Shown here in pieces: positions 1 to 9,218 of a stretch of 64,000 nt of DNA. Made by a program: the position numbers and the translations under genes. Source of the DNA: Streptomyces sp. NBC_01210 (GTDB lineage: Bacteria; Actinomycetota; Actinomycetes; Streptomycetales; Streptomycetaceae); contig NZ_CP108549.1 in assembly GCF_036010325.1 (NCBI RefSeq), positions 4,526,001 to 4,590,000 on the forward strand, given 5' to 3'. The notes under the pieces were generated by a model that saw nothing but the letters and a program-made list of their open reading frames with translations, made no database searches and was not told where the DNA came from. Every line of letters starts with the position of its first letter. The first letter of the stretch is position 1.

Positions 1-1060
1 CACCGTGGAAGAGGCGGGCCGCCAGCAACGAAGCGGCCTCGTCGACCGCGCCCGGCTCCTCGAGCAGGTCGCAGGCGGGGCGCTCGCCCAGCCGGGATGC
101 GAAGCCCTCGGCGAGGCGGTCGCGGCGGGAGAGCTCGGTGAGGGCCGAGACGACGCCCGCGTCCAGACGGGAGGGCCAGCGGCCCATACGCCAGGCGGGC
201 AGCGCGACCCGGGTCAGCAGCCGGTCCCACCCCGCGTAGGCGAGGCCGACCTGCTCCTGGGCGACGATCCGCAGACCGTAGTCCACAGCCTGTGCACGCT
301 CGGAGGCATCGGCCGCGACCCCGCGCTCCATCTCACCGACATGCAGCTGGCAGCTGCGCAGCAGCAGTCGGGCGATCCGGCCGACAAAGCCGAGCGCGAG
401 CCTGGGTATCGCCCCCCGGCCGGGGCTCGCGGCAACCGCGACCGCCGCGTCCAGTCCCCGTACGAAACGGCGCGCCGCGGCTATGTCCGGGTGCGCGGAA
501 GGCGCGGTCCCGGCCACGACGGGCGCCAGCACCGCCCGGAGCTCCGCGACCCGCATCCACCACAGGAACGGCGAGCCGATCACCAGCACGGGCGCCTCGG
601 TCGTCCGGCGTCTGCGCCCGCCCTGAATCCCCCGGATCGCATGGGCCGGGTGCGTACGGTCCTCGAGCCAGCTGTCGCAGTCGGGTGTGAGCGCGAGCGC
701 GGACGGCGCGGGCACCTCGAGGCGCTCTGCCACGTCCCGCACCAGCCGGTACAGATCAGGGGCAGCCCGCTCCGAGAGCTCCACGGTCGGGCTGAGTGCC
801 GGACTGGCCCGAACGATCACGGTCGCGACCGCCGCGGCGACCAGCAGCACGATCACCGCGCAGAACGTCACACCCCAGCGCGCCGCGTTCCAACTACCGC
901 CGTCCATATGGTCCGTGGTACCGCCTGCCAGCAGCACGACGGCGACGGCCGCGGGCAGCAGCGCCACGGCCAGCGCCCGGCTACGTATACGCAGCACGGC
1001 GAGAGCCCGGGACCGCGCGGCCTGCGCGCCCATGGACTCACCGATACCGGAACCCGACAC
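1..1060 (-). CDS. M48-like membrane protein with degenerate active site (partial)
   Basis: The reading frame stays open from the left edge to about 1060 on the minus strand, so the C-terminus is outside the window. Two hydrophobic segments (ALAVALLPAAVAVVLLAGG, and one starting GVTFCAVIVLLVAAA) lie within the first 75 residues. The rest resembles the cytoplasmic part of M48 peptidases of actinomycetes: a stretch of the form VLVIGSPFLWW...ELRAVLA comes where the family has its zinc helix, followed about 90 residues later by GEMERGVAADASERAQ. The zinc motif HExxH is absent: after ELRAVLA comes PVVAG. This suggests a non-catalytic relative. GTG 1060 has AGGGGG about 11 bases upstream; GTG 1072 and ATG 1033 are alternatives. 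It lies downstream of purD on the same strand, with a 211-base gap. The family assignment is by eye. Confidence 0.7.
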   Translation of the reverse strand, partial: MSGSGIGESMGAQAARSRALAVLRIRSRALAVALLPAAVAVVLLAGGTTDHMDGGSWNAARWGVTFCAVIVLLVAAAVATVIVRASPALSPTVELSERAAPDLYRLVRDVAERLEVPAPSALALTPDCDSWLEDRTHPAHAIRGIQGGRRRRTTEAPVLVIGSPFLWWMRVAELRAVLAPVVAGTAPSAHPDIAAARRFVRGLDAAVAVAASPGRGAIPRLALGFVGRIARLLLRSCQLHVGEMERGVAADASERAQAVDYGLRIVAQEQVGLAYAGWDRLLTRVALPAWRMGRWPSRLDAGVVSALTELSRRDRLAEGFASRLGERPACDLLEEPGAVDEAASLLAARLFHG

Positions 1061-1271
1061 GGCCGGACTCACCCCCTCTGCCCTGCGACGGTGCTGCTCA
1101 CTCCCCCACTGTGGCACCCACCACTGACATCGCAATGCCGGTGGGCCAAGTGCCGGAATGCCTGCGCCGCACCCTAGTTGGGGCTTCGGCGGGCGTCATC
1201 CGGATGGGTCACCCGTCACTCGATGGAATGGCTTTGGGTAAAGGTGATGACGGGCTCCGGGCCCTAGAGGT

Positions 1272-2522
1272 TCACTCCCCGGCGGCTTTGCGTGCGATGT
1301 CCGTACGGTGCTGCGAACCGTCCAGCCGGATCCTGGCCACCGCCTTGTACGCGCGTTCACGGGCCTGCGCCAGGTCCTTGCCGGTCGCGGTTACCGACAG
1401 TACGCGGCCACCGGCGCTCACGACCGCGTCGCCTTCGTGCCTGGTCCCGGCGTGCAGGACATACGCATGGGGGGCATCCTCGGCCGCGACCTCGTCCAGG
1501 CCCTCGATCGGGTCGCCGGTGCGCGGGGTGTCCGGGTAGTTGTGGGAGGCGACGACCACGGTCACGGCCGCGACCTCGCGCCACCGCAGCGGCGGCTCGA
1601 GGTCGAGGGTGCCCTGGGCCGCGTTGAGCAGGACGCTCGCGAGCGGCGTCGCGAGGCGGGCCAGGACCACCTGGGTCTCCGGGTCGCCGAAACGGGCGTT
1701 GAACTCGATGACCCGTACGCCGCGCGAGGTGATCGCGAGGCCCGCGTACAGCAGCCCGGAGAAGGGCGTGCCACGGCGGCGCAGCTCGTCGACGGTCGGC
1801 TGGAGGACGGTGGCCATGACCTCGTCGACCAGCTTGGGGTCGGCCCACGGGAGCGGGGAGTACGCACCCATGCCGCCGGTGTTGGGGCCTTCGTCGCCGT
1901 CGAGCGCGCGCTTGAAGTCCTGGGCGGGCGTCAGCGGGACGACGGTCTGGCCGTCGGTGATGGCGAAGAGGGAGACCTCGGGGCCGTCGAGGAACTCCTC
2001 GATGACGACGCGGTCGCAGGCCAGCGCGTGCTCTCGGGCTGCGGCGAGGTCGTCGGTGACGACGACGCCCTTGCCGGCGGCCAGGCCGTCGTCCTTGACG
2101 ACGTACGGAGCGCCGAAGGCGTCCAGGGCCTGGTCGATCTCCTCGGGAGTCGTACAGAGATAGCTGCGGGCCGTGGGCACTCCGGCCGCCGCCATCACGT
2201 CCTTGGCGAAGGCCTTGGAGCCCTCCAGCTCGGCGGCCTCCCGGGAGGGGCCGAAGCACGGGATGCCCGCGGACCGTACGGCGTCGGCGACCCCGGCGAC
2301 GAGCGGCGCCTCGGGGCCGACGACGACGAGCTCGGCCGCCAGCTCGGTGGCGAGCCGCGCCACGGCCGCGCCGTCCAGCGCGTCGACCGGGTGCAGCTCG
2401 GCGACCTCGCCGATGCCGGCGTTTCCGGGCGCGCAGTGCAGAGCGGTGACGTCGGGGTCGAGGGAGAGAGAGCGGCACAGGGCGTGTTCGCGGGCGCCGC
2501 CGCCGATGACGAGGACCTTCAC
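1272..2522 (-). CDS. purD: Phosphoribosylamine-glycine ligase (GARS)
   Basis: Second step of purine synthesis: ATP, glycine and 5-phosphoribosylamine give glycinamide ribonucleotide in the cytoplasm. The 416 residues match the usual monofunctional length. The N-terminal motif [13 protein letters not shown] (residues 7-19) and APGNAGIG are typical. The ATP-grasp domain shows [15 protein letters not shown] near residue 140 and the family signature [12 protein letters not shown] near residue 275, which binds Mg-ATP. The ATG start is at 2522, 60 bases after the stop of dnaX on the same strand, so the two may be co-transcribed. Nothing is unusual in the sequence. Confidence 0.97.
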   Translation of the reverse strand: MKVLVIGGGAREHALCRSLSLDPDVTALHCAPGNAGIGEVAELHPVDALDGAAVARLATELAAELVVVGPEAPLVAGVADAVRSAGIPCFGPSREAAELEGSKAFAKDVMAAAGVPTARSYLCTTPEEIDQALDAFGAPYVVKDDGLAAGKGVVVTDDLAAAREHALACDRVVIEEFLDGPEVSLFAITDGQTVVPLTPAQDFKRALDGDEGPNTGGMGAYSPLPWADPKLVDEVMATVLQPTVDELRRRGTPFSGLLYAGLAITSRGVRVIEFNARFGDPETQVVLARLATPLASVLLNAAQGTLDLEPPLRWREVAAVTVVVASHNYPDTPRTGDPIEGLDEVAAEDAPHAYVLHAGTRHEGDAVVSAGGRVLSVTATGKDLAQARERAYKAVARIRLDGSQHRTDIARKAAGE

Positions 2523-2582
2523 GGCAGCCAGCCTAACCGCCGGGGGCGGCTGGTCCTGTACGGGCCTCCGAGGACCCGCCCC

Positions 2583-4775
2583 CTACTCGTTCGTATATTC
2601 CTCCACGACCGTGGCACCGAGCTCGCGCACGATCAGGTCGTGGCCGGAGAGCGCGGAGTCGACGAGGTCGGGATCGTCCTCTTCCGGTACGTCGTCCTCG
2701 GGAGCGACCGGGGGCGGGGTGTGCACCGGGGCCGCGCGCGGGGGCTCCGGCGCGGAGGTCTGCGAGCCTGATCCGGAGTGGGAAACCGCCGGGGCGGGGC
2801 GGGGCGCGGGGGCTGCGGGGGGCTGCGGGGCCGGGGCCGCCTGGGCACGACCGCCGCCGAAACCGCCACCGAAGCCGCCGCCGGACGGGGGCTGGGCACC
2901 GCCACCGGGACCGCCTGCGCCTCCCGAGGGATCGATGATCGCCTCGACCTTCCACTGCACATTGAACTGCTCGGAGAGCGCCTGCTTCAGCACCTCCTCG
3001 CTGCCACTGCTCGCGAAGTTGTCCCGAGCGCCGGCGTTGATGAAGCCGAGCTGGAGGGTGGTGCCGTCGAAGCCTGCGACCTGGGCGTTCTGACTGAGCA
3101 GGATCCAGGTGAAGCGGCGGCGGTTCTTCACGGCCTCCAGGATGTCCGGCCACATGTTCCGCACCTGTACGGCGCCCTGCACCATGCCGGCGCTCGGCGC
3201 GGCGGGAGCGGACGCGGCCGAGGCGGGAGCGGCGGCTGCGGGCGCGGGTGCCGCGGGCCGGCCGCCCTGTCCCGGGGCCGATGCCGTGGGCCAGCCACCG
3301 GGACGCCGCCCCGGCTCGGCCGCGGCAGCGGCGGGCCAGGCCCCCGGGCGTGACCCGGCCGGCTGTGGCTGCTCCACCGGGGGAGCCACCGCCTCGGGAG
3401 CGGGCGCAGGGGCAGGCGCGGGAGCAGGCGCGGGTGCGGGTGCGGGAGTGGGCGCGGCAGGAACAGGAGCGGGCGTGGGCACACCTCCGCCCCGAGCCGC
3501 CGCGCGGGCCGCGGCGGGCCCGCCCCCCTGCGGGACCGGCGGTACGGGAGCGTGCGCCTGCGCCTCCGGCCCCGGCACGTACCCCATCGCGGGCCCGGAG
3601 CCCCCGGTCGAGAACGTCGCACCCCGCTCCAGCCGGTCCAGCCGCGCCTGCATCGACCGCTCGTCGTCGAAGGCTGCGGGCAGCAGCACCCGCGCACAGA
3701 TCAGCTCGAGCTGCAGCCGCGGCGAGGTGGCGCCGCGCATCTCCGTGAGCCCGGTGTTGACCAGATCGGCGGCGCGGCTCAGCTCGGCCGCACCGAAGAC
3801 GGACGCCTGCGCCTGCATACGCTCGACCACGTCGGCCGGTGCGTCGATCAGGCCCTTGTCCCCCGCGTCCGGCACGGCGGCCAGGATCACCAGGTCCCGC
3901 AGCCGCTCCAGCAGATCGGCGACAAAGCGCCGCGGGTCGTTGCCGCCCTCGATGACCCGGTCCACGACCTCGAAGGCCGCGGCCCCGTCGCCCGCCGCAA
4001 AGGCATCCACGATCGAGTCGAGCAACGACCCGTCCGTGTACCCGAGAAGGGAGGTGGCCATGGCATACGTCACACCTTCCTCGGTCGCGCCCGCCAGCAG
4101 CTGGTCCATCACGGACATCGAGTCACGCACGGACCCGCCGCCGGCCCGCACGACGAGCGGCAGCACGCCGTCCGCCACCGGGATGTTCTCCTTGCCGCAC
4201 ACCTCGCCGAGGTACTCGCGCAGCGTCCCCGGAGGCACCAGCCGGAACGGATAGTGGTGCGTACGCGACCGGATCGTCCCGATGACCTTCTCGGGCTCGG
4301 TGGTCGCGAAGATGAACTTGAGGTGCTCCGGCGGCTCCTCGACCACCTTCAGCAGAGCGTTGAAGCCCTGCGGGGTGACCATGTGCGCCTCGTCGATGAT
4401 GTAGATCTTGTACCGGCTGCTCGCCGGCCCGAAGAAGGCCTTCTCCCGAAGATCACGCGCATCGTCGACACCACCGTGCGACGCGGCGTCGATCTCGATG
4501 ACATCGATCGACCCCGGCCCGTTCCTGGCGAGGTCCTGGCAGGACTGGCACTCGCCGCACGGCGTCGGCGTGGGCCCCTGCTCGCAGTTCAGACAGCGGG
4601 CGAGGATGCGCGCACTGGTCGTCTTTCCGCATCCGCGCGGCCCGCTGAACAGGTACGCGTGATTGACCCGGTTGTTCCGCAGGGCCTGCTGCAGCGGGTC
4701 AGTGACATGCTCCTGCCCGATGACCTCGGCGAACGACTCGGGGCGATAGCGGCGGTACAGCGCAAGGGACGACAC
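2583..4775 (-). CDS. dnaX: DNA polymerase III subunit gamma/tau
   Basis: Clamp-loader ATPase of the replisome; 730 residues from GTG 4775 (VSSLALYRRYRPESFAEVIG). Walker A GPRGCGKTTS is at 45-54. The zinc-binding cysteines C64, C73, C76 and C79 fall at the same numbers as in the E. coli protein. Walker B IYIIDEAHM lies near 120, followed by the sensor motif FIFATTEPEKV. Residues of about 400-600 are a low-complexity Ala/Pro/Gly linker, usual in actinomycetes. A further Gly/Pro-rich tail ends in an acidic segment. An upstream extension of the frame to 5045 is rejected because it would run through the SRP RNA gene. No slippery poly-A tract for a gamma/tau frameshift was noticed. Confidence 0.96.
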   Translation of the reverse strand: MSSLALYRRYRPESFAEVIGQEHVTDPLQQALRNNRVNHAYLFSGPRGCGKTTSARILARCLNCEQGPTPTPCGECQSCQDLARNGPGSIDVIEIDAASHGGVDDARDLREKAFFGPASSRYKIYIIDEAHMVTPQGFNALLKVVEEPPEHLKFIFATTEPEKVIGTIRSRTHHYPFRLVPPGTLREYLGEVCGKENIPVADGVLPLVVRAGGGSVRDSMSVMDQLLAGATEEGVTYAMATSLLGYTDGSLLDSIVDAFAAGDGAAAFEVVDRVIEGGNDPRRFVADLLERLRDLVILAAVPDAGDKGLIDAPADVVERMQAQASVFGAAELSRAADLVNTGLTEMRGATSPRLQLELICARVLLPAAFDDERSMQARLDRLERGATFSTGGSGPAMGYVPGPEAQAHAPVPPVPQGGGPAAARAAARGGGVPTPAPVPAAPTPAPAPAPAPAPAPAPAPEAVAPPVEQPQPAGSRPGAWPAAAAAEPGRRPGGWPTASAPGQGGRPAAPAPAAAAPASAASAPAAPSAGMVQGAVQVRNMWPDILEAVKNRRRFTWILLSQNAQVAGFDGTTLQLGFINAGARDNFASSGSEEVLKQALSEQFNVQWKVEAIIDPSGGAGGPGGGAQPPSGGGFGGGFGGGRAQAAPAPQPPAAPAPRPAPAVSHSGSGSQTSAPEPPRAAPVHTPPPVAPEDDVPEEDDPDLVDSALSGHDLIVRELGATVVEEYTNE

Positions 4776-4904
4776 GCCTACGAGGTTATCGGGGCCCACT
4801 GACAAGCGGCGCCGCCCGACGGCGCCGGGGACCGGGCCGCATCGGAGCTGCGTCGCGGACCGGGAGGCGGACCGTCGGACGGGCAGCGCCCGCAAACGCA
4901 AGCG

Positions 4905-5000
4905 CCCCCCACGCACCCGCCAGAGCCAACCTACCCTTGCTGCCTTCCGGCCCTGGGGGAGTTCAGTCAGATAGCGCCACGTGAGGGGCTCCGCACAGGG
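4905..5000 (-). ncRNA. ffs: Signal recognition particle RNA (small bacterial type)
   Basis: Read on the minus strand, the segment has the conserved apical hairpin of 4.5S/SRP RNA: a GGCCGGAAGGCAGCAAGGG core with the GGAA tetraloop and the AGCA internal-loop strand that binds Ffh. This sits inside a long imperfect hairpin whose arms pair GGAGCCCC with the GGGGGGC near the 3' end. Size (about 96 nt) and position between a tRNA-Ser and dnaX fit Streptomyces. End points are estimated to within a few bases. Confidence 0.9.
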
Positions 5001-5065
5001 TACCTGATCGCAGGGGGTGGGAACGAGTTCGCTAGCACTCCTCAACGTCTTGTATTGTTTGCCGC

Positions 5066-5153
5066 GGAGGATTCGCCTAGTGGCCTAGGGCGCACGCTTG
5101 GAAAGCGTGTTGGGGGCAACCCCTCACGAGTTCGAATCTCGTATCCTCCGCCA
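5066..5153 (+). tRNA. tRNA-Ser (anticodon GGA)
   Basis: Acceptor arm GGAGGAT (5066-5072) pairs with ATCCTCC (5143-5149), then G discriminator and an encoded CCA (5151-5153). Anticodon stem CACGC/GCGTG encloses loop TTGGAAA with anticodon GGA at 5100-5102. The long variable arm (TTGGGGGCAACCCCTC) is typical of serine tRNAs. The TTCGAATC T-loop is intact. Confidence 0.97.
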
Positions 5154-5176
5154 TTGCTCTCACCGGGCAATACGTT

Positions 5177-5208
5177 GAAGGGCCCCACCGTTCGCGGTGG
5201 GGCCCTTC
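5177..5208 (+). terminator. Terminator hairpin of tRNA-Ser(GGA)
   Basis: Perfect 14-bp stem GAAGGGCCCCACCG / CGGTGGGGCCCTTC with a TTCG tetraloop, 24 bases after the tRNA. There is no long U tract, as is common for Streptomyces terminators. Confidence 0.88.
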
Positions 5209-5346
5209 GGCGTTGTGGGCGCTCAATGGCGACCAACGTCGACAGCTGCCGACAGCTCGACAGCAGGTCAGGGCTTTGATCGATCAGGCGGCCGCAGGTC
5301 ACGGCCTCCGGTGAGCAGTTGTAGGCGTACTGATCGCGCCCGTCGC

Positions 5347-6144
5347 CTACGGCCCGCCGTCGAAAAAGCTGGACTTCAGGTTCCCGATGATGTCGTCGAG
5401 TGGATGCCCACTGACGATGAACGGTCCGCTCCAGGGCGCGCTGAGTGCGAAGAGCAACGCAAGGCTCAGCCCGACCACACTCGCAACACCTACGATCAGC
5501 AGTGACGTTCGCAGGCTGCTGCGGAAGACCAGTGCGCCGGAGTTCACGATCAAGGCCAGTCCGCTGACCACAAGCGTGACGACGTAGAGCGCGGGAACGT
5601 CGCGCGAGGCGGCCGCAACGCGGGCGCGACGACTACTGGTGACACCGTCCATGGAAACCACCAGCTCCGTGCCTGTCGGGGTTCCCACCTCGGGCCTGGC
5701 CGCCTCGGCGCGCACACTCCGCTCCAGCCGTGCGATCGCGCGAGCGGTGGCGGGGTCGTCACCGGACGCCGCTGCTGTAGCCTCCCACTCCCTGGCACGC
5801 GTGTTCTGCAAGTAGTCCAGCAGTGCCGCATGGATCGGCTCCGACTGGACCCGCGGACTTGTCGCCGCCCATGCCAGACGGGAGGCCGCGGCCGCCTCGT
5901 CGCTCACCAGCCCCTCGGCTGCGCGCAGGTAGCCGGACTCGCTGGCCAGTGTGAGTGCCGCAAAGATCGCGAAGGCAGCGCCGAGTGTCGGCATCAGGGG
6001 CGTGGCGATCTGCGGCACCCGATCCCGTTCCTCGACCGGTACGAGCACCCGGACGCCGACCCGCGCCACGGCCGCGACCAGTAAGGCAAGTAGGAGCCCG
6101 CCCACAACCAGCACCACCGCCGGCAGCGAGGTCAACCAGTTCAC
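5347..6144 (-). CDS. DUF4239-type integral membrane protein
   Basis: 265 residues with two membrane segments near the N-terminus (about 8-28 and 50-70) and two near the C-terminus (about 188-208 and 217-238). Between them is a roughly 110-residue soluble, largely helical section rich in Ala, Glu and Arg. This arrangement, with conserved acidic residues following the second segment (SDEAAAASRL), matches DUF4239 (bestrophin-like) proteins of actinomycetes, whose function is not established. It stands alone: a tRNA terminator lies downstream and a divergent esterase gene upstream. ATG 6144 is the only convincing start. Confidence 0.75.
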   Translation of the reverse strand: MNWLTSLPAVVLVVGGLLLALLVAAVARVGVRVLVPVEERDRVPQIATPLMPTLGAAFAIFAALTLASESGYLRAAEGLVSDEAAAASRLAWAATSPRVQSEPIHAALLDYLQNTRAREWEATAAASGDDPATARAIARLERSVRAEAARPEVGTPTGTELVVSMDGVTSSRRARVAAASRDVPALYVVTLVVSGLALIVNSGALVFRSSLRTSLLIVGVASVVGLSLALLFALSAPWSGPFIVSGHPLDDIIGNLKSSFFDGGP

Positions 6145-6520
6145 CGCATCACCTACAGCGCGTTACCGCGAGCGCCACATGGCGGCGGCACATCGGCCCC
6201 CGCGACCTGGAGCTCCTCGTCGATCACTTTTCATGAACGCTCCATGATCACAGGTCGAAGACCTTTGACGCTCGCGACGCTCGCGACGCCCGGCACGGCA
6301 TCTCATTGCGTTGGCCAGACAGCCGAATACGGCCCAGTACGAGGCTGTACTGACAACGACGCCGCGCCCGTCTCACGCAAGCTGCGAGTTTGCATGACCC
6401 GGTCGCCAGTGCCACACGCTCCAGCGCCTTGGCCAAAGTTGCACCGATGCGCTGCTGAGAGACGATGGGAAACGGTTGGGTCTGGCCGTCACGACCGAAT
6501 TTCGAGGCAGGAGGCACACC
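6145..6520. other. Divergent intergenic region
   Basis: About 375 bases between the DUF4239 gene (minus) and the esterase gene (plus). It must hold both promoters. No hairpin, repeat or further gene was recognised. Base composition is somewhat lower in G+C than the genes around it. Confidence 0.5.
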
Positions 6521-7492
6521 ATGGCCACTTCTTCGTTGCTCCCGACGCCGGTCCTGGAGCCCGCGGCCCAGGAACTGGCGGATGCCACCAAGCCGCACCC
6601 ACGCCTCTACGAAGTCCCACCGGAGAACGGCCGAGAGATCCTTGATGGTCTGCAGGCGGGCCAGGGGGTGGCCAAGCCCGCGGTGGACGAGGAATGGGTG
6701 AGCGTCGACGCAGGCCAGTACGGCCAGGTCCGAGCCCGAATCATCCGTCCCCACGGGGCGACGAAAACCCTCCCGGTGGTTTTGTACATCCACGGCGCCG
6801 GATGGGTGTTCGGCGACGCGAATACTCACGACCGACTGGTGCGGGAACTGGCGACCGGAACGGATGCCGCGGTGGTCTTCCCGGTCTACGACCTGGCCCC
6901 CGAGGCGAAGTATCCGACTCAGATCGAGCAGAACTACGCGGTCGGTAAGTGGATCATCCAGAACGGCGAGGAGCGGAACCTCGATGTCTCCCGGATCGCG
7001 GTATGCGGTGATTCGGTCGGCGGCAACATGTCCGCCGTCTTCGCGCTGATGGCCAAGGAACGCGGCGATGTTCGCCTTGCGGCCCAGGTGCTGCTGTACC
7101 CGGTCACCGATGCCAACTTCGACACCTCTTCGTACCAGCAGTTCGCCGATGGCTACTACCTCACTCGCGACGGGATGAAGTGGTTCTGGGACGCCTACAC
7201 CAGCGACCCCGAGCAGCGCGCCGAAATCTATGCCTCCCCACTGCGCGCCGACATCGAGCAACTCCGTGGTCTTCCTCCCACCTTGGTCATCACCGATGAG
7301 GCCGATGTGCTGCGTGACGAAGGCGAGGCGTACGCATCCAAGCTGCGCGAGGCGGGAGTGGACGTCACGGCGGTACGAGTGCTGGGGATGGTCCATGACT
7401 TCCTCATGCTCGACAGCCTCCGCGACTCCAAAGCGACCGTTGTCGCACGCACGCTGGCCATCGAAGCGCTGCGCCGAGCACTCCACCCGTAG
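6521..7492 (+). CDS. Alpha/beta-hydrolase esterase (HSL family)
   Basis: 323 residues from ATG 6521, preceded by GGAGG six bases upstream. Hydrolysis of a carboxylic ester is the expected reaction; the substrate cannot be told. HGAGW (91-95) is the oxyanion-hole motif of the hormone-sensitive-lipase group (HGGGW in most). The nucleophile elbow is GDSVGG with Ser165. The acid is probably the Asp in TDEADVLRDEG near 263, and the base is the His of GMVHDFLML near 295. No signal peptide is seen, so it is cytoplasmic. An in-frame start 15 codons upstream is possible but lacks a good ribosome site. It is monocistronic: a terminator follows at 7874 and no gene is close upstream. Confidence 0.88.
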   Translation: MATSSLLPTPVLEPAAQELADATKPHPRLYEVPPENGREILDGLQAGQGVAKPAVDEEWVSVDAGQYGQVRARIIRPHGATKTLPVVLYIHGAGWVFGDANTHDRLVRELATGTDAAVVFPVYDLAPEAKYPTQIEQNYAVGKWIIQNGEERNLDVSRIAVCGDSVGGNMSAVFALMAKERGDVRLAAQVLLYPVTDANFDTSSYQQFADGYYLTRDGMKWFWDAYTSDPEQRAEIYASPLRADIEQLRGLPPTLVITDEADVLRDEGEAYASKLREAGVDVTAVRVLGMVHDFLMLDSLRDSKATVVARTLAIEALRRALHP

Positions 7493-7873
7493 CCCGCGCT
7501 TGGGCCCTTGGGGCCTTTATCTTCAGGCCAAGCGCGTGGGCTGAGCCACGAGGGCGCCTGGGGCTGGCGTCATGCACCCAGGCGCGACCGGCCAGATCGC
7601 GACGGTTGCCGTCCAAGTGTCCGTCTCAGTTGGCCTTCGGCGGCTCCATCCGCCCTGGGGCGCTTCCATGCCACTTCCGTGCCCGACGCAGCGGAGACCT
7701 CGGGGCTGTCAGTCGCGCCCGGCGCCATGGCGCCCCCATGGCTGCGGCCGACCACGGTGATGGTCAGCGCCACCACGAGCATGGTGCCGAGCACCAGCGG
7801 TTGCGCGGTGGTCTCGTTCTGGAGGTGACCATGCAGCTGGTGACGCTGTACGGCAGCACCAGCCCCATGCAGT
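7493..7873. other. Gene-poor stretch with a possible gene fragment
   Basis: No complete gene can be supported here. On the minus strand, about 7570-7850 reads as a frame containing one membrane segment (TTAQPLVLGTMLVVALTITV) followed by a polar tail. It has no ribosome site and no recognisable start, so it is probably a remnant of a small membrane protein or chance. Confidence 0.3.
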
Positions 7874-7903
7874 GAACCCCGGAACTGGAGGGTTCCGGGG
7901 TTC
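7874..7903. terminator. Hairpin between convergent genes
   Basis: GAACCCCGGAAC (7874-7885) and GTTCCGGGGTTC (7892-7903) form a perfect 12-bp stem with a 6-base loop. It lies between the esterase gene (plus) and the leader-peptide gene (minus) and could serve both. Confidence 0.8.
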
Positions 7904-7984
7904 TGGCCAACCTACTGGTATTCAGATGCACCGGTGGGCCGAGTAATACTCCTGGCCATAAGACGTTGTCGCAGAATGCCGCTG

Positions 7985-8203
7985 TCAGATGCTGGTGGTC
8001 TGCACCGAGACGAGACCGGCGAGCTGCGAAACGGGCAGGGCGGGCGCGAGGGACCGGGCAGTCCCGACTACGTCGCCGATACCAACGGAGGCGCCATTAC
8101 CGGCGACATCGGCACCGGCGCTGGCGACACCACCGGAAATGTTGTCCAGCTCACTGTCGGAAATCTCGACGGTCTTAACCTGGGGGGTGAAGTCCTTGCG
8201 CAC
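7985..8203 (-). CDS. Double-glycine leader peptide (RiPP-precursor-like)
   Basis: A 72-residue peptide from GTG 8203, with AAGGAAGG seven bases upstream. The N-terminal part (MRKDFTPQVKTVEISDSEL, then DNISGG) is a classical double-glycine leader of the type found on class II lanthipeptides and bacteriocins, where a peptidase-containing exporter cuts after GG. The remaining 46 residues are Val, Ala, Gly and Ser rich (VASAGADVAGNGASVGIGDV at first, ending SVQTTSI) and contain no cysteine. Lanthionine rings are therefore impossible. Similar Streptomyces peptides are often labelled 'type A2 lantipeptide'. No modification enzyme, protease or transporter gene lies within this window near it. Function is unknown. 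Confidence 0.7.
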   Translation of the reverse strand: MRKDFTPQVKTVEISDSELDNISGGVASAGADVAGNGASVGIGDVVGTARSLAPALPVSQLAGLVSVQTTSI

Positions 8204-8936
8204 GACTTTCCCTTCCTTTCAATTCTCCGGGGTTCCTGAACGGGCGTCGGCCGGGTTTACGGCAAGACAAATCCGGCCGGTTCAACGGGCGCCTGACACC
8301 CAACCGGGCACCGATAATTACGACTCCCGTACTCGCAGGATGCAATCACGCCGAGGGACCGCCGGGCAACTTACCTCCCGGTTCTTTTCGGTGCACACAC
8401 TTCGTCACCACAACATGCCTTGAAGTGCAGTTTTGTCTGCCGGTTGGTGACGAACCCCATCGCACGGAATCTACGGTCAACACTCACGTAAAAGCCCTGC
8501 ACACGACCCCGACAGGGCATGTCTGCATTTACGGTTCGACGCACACCCAGCGATACGGGATGGCATGAGATGTCCACATCTTCTACCTATCGATGCATAG
8601 GTGAAACGAAAACGGCATTTAGCGACAAGACCCCCTGGGGCACACGCCGCCTCCCTCGCGATGGACAGCCCAGAGGAAATGACTCCGTCACGCGGAAAAA
8701 GCACGACAAGAAGCCGAACTTTCACCGAAATATTGATTCGGAACCGGCGGTTCAGGATCACTCGGACTGTGAAATCGGGAGCGGGGCCGGGACATCGAGC
8801 GGATGCGAGCCGGGGGCCCTGTTCGCGCCGGAGTAGTGTGAAGACACCGGGGCCGTTTCGAGCGCGCCCGCGCATGCCGTTCCACGCCTTCGCCTCACAC
8901 CACTGGGCACACCATTCGCCGGACAGCGAGGCCATC
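8204..8936. other. Long intergenic region, comparatively A+T rich
   Basis: About 730 bases with a lower G+C than the surroundings and no frame with gene-like codon use. It probably contains the promoter of the leader-peptide gene (minus strand) and of the 8937-9515 gene pair (plus strand). No conserved RNA or strong hairpin was recognised. Confidence 0.45.
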
Positions 8937-9209
8937 ATGAAATCTGCGGAACCAGTGCCCGGGGCAGGGCTCGCTGAGGTTCGCATCGTCGCCACGTCCC
9001 CCGAAGCCGCCCGCCGGGTCGCAGAGGTTCTCCGGCACTTCTTCACCTCCACCGAACAGCGCAGCTACCCCGCCGGTCACGACGGCGGGACCCGGCTGCA
9101 CATCACCCTGGACACCACGCACACCCCCGAGCCCGCCGATTCGGCCCCGCCATGGCTGGTGACCAGCAAGTCAGCGGCGAATGACCGCCCGCACAGAGAC
9201 GAGGTCTGA
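8937..9209 (+). CDS. Small protein of unknown function (90 aa)
   Basis: Starts at ATG 8937 with GCGAGG six bases upstream. Residues 10-65 alternate predicted strand and helix (LAEVRIVATSPEAARRVAEV, then a basic section and RLHITLDTT), which gives a compact alpha/beta appearance. The last 25 residues are polar and probably disordered. Its stop is nine bases before the next gene, whose ribosome site overlaps the end, so the two are probably made together. No family could be named. Confidence 0.6.
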   Translation: MKSAEPVPGAGLAEVRIVATSPEAARRVAEVLRHFFTSTEQRSYPAGHDGGTRLHITLDTTHTPEPADSAPPWLVTSKSAANDRPHRDEV

Positions 9210-9218
9210 GGAGACCAG

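Noticed and set aside
4776..5045. N-terminal extension of dnaX by 90 residues
   Set aside because: It would translate the SRP RNA gene. GTG 4775 gives the normal DnaX N-terminus.
8519..8836. 105-codon plus-strand frame in the A+T-richer gap
   Set aside because: Codon use and composition are random-like, with no ribosome site or similarity.
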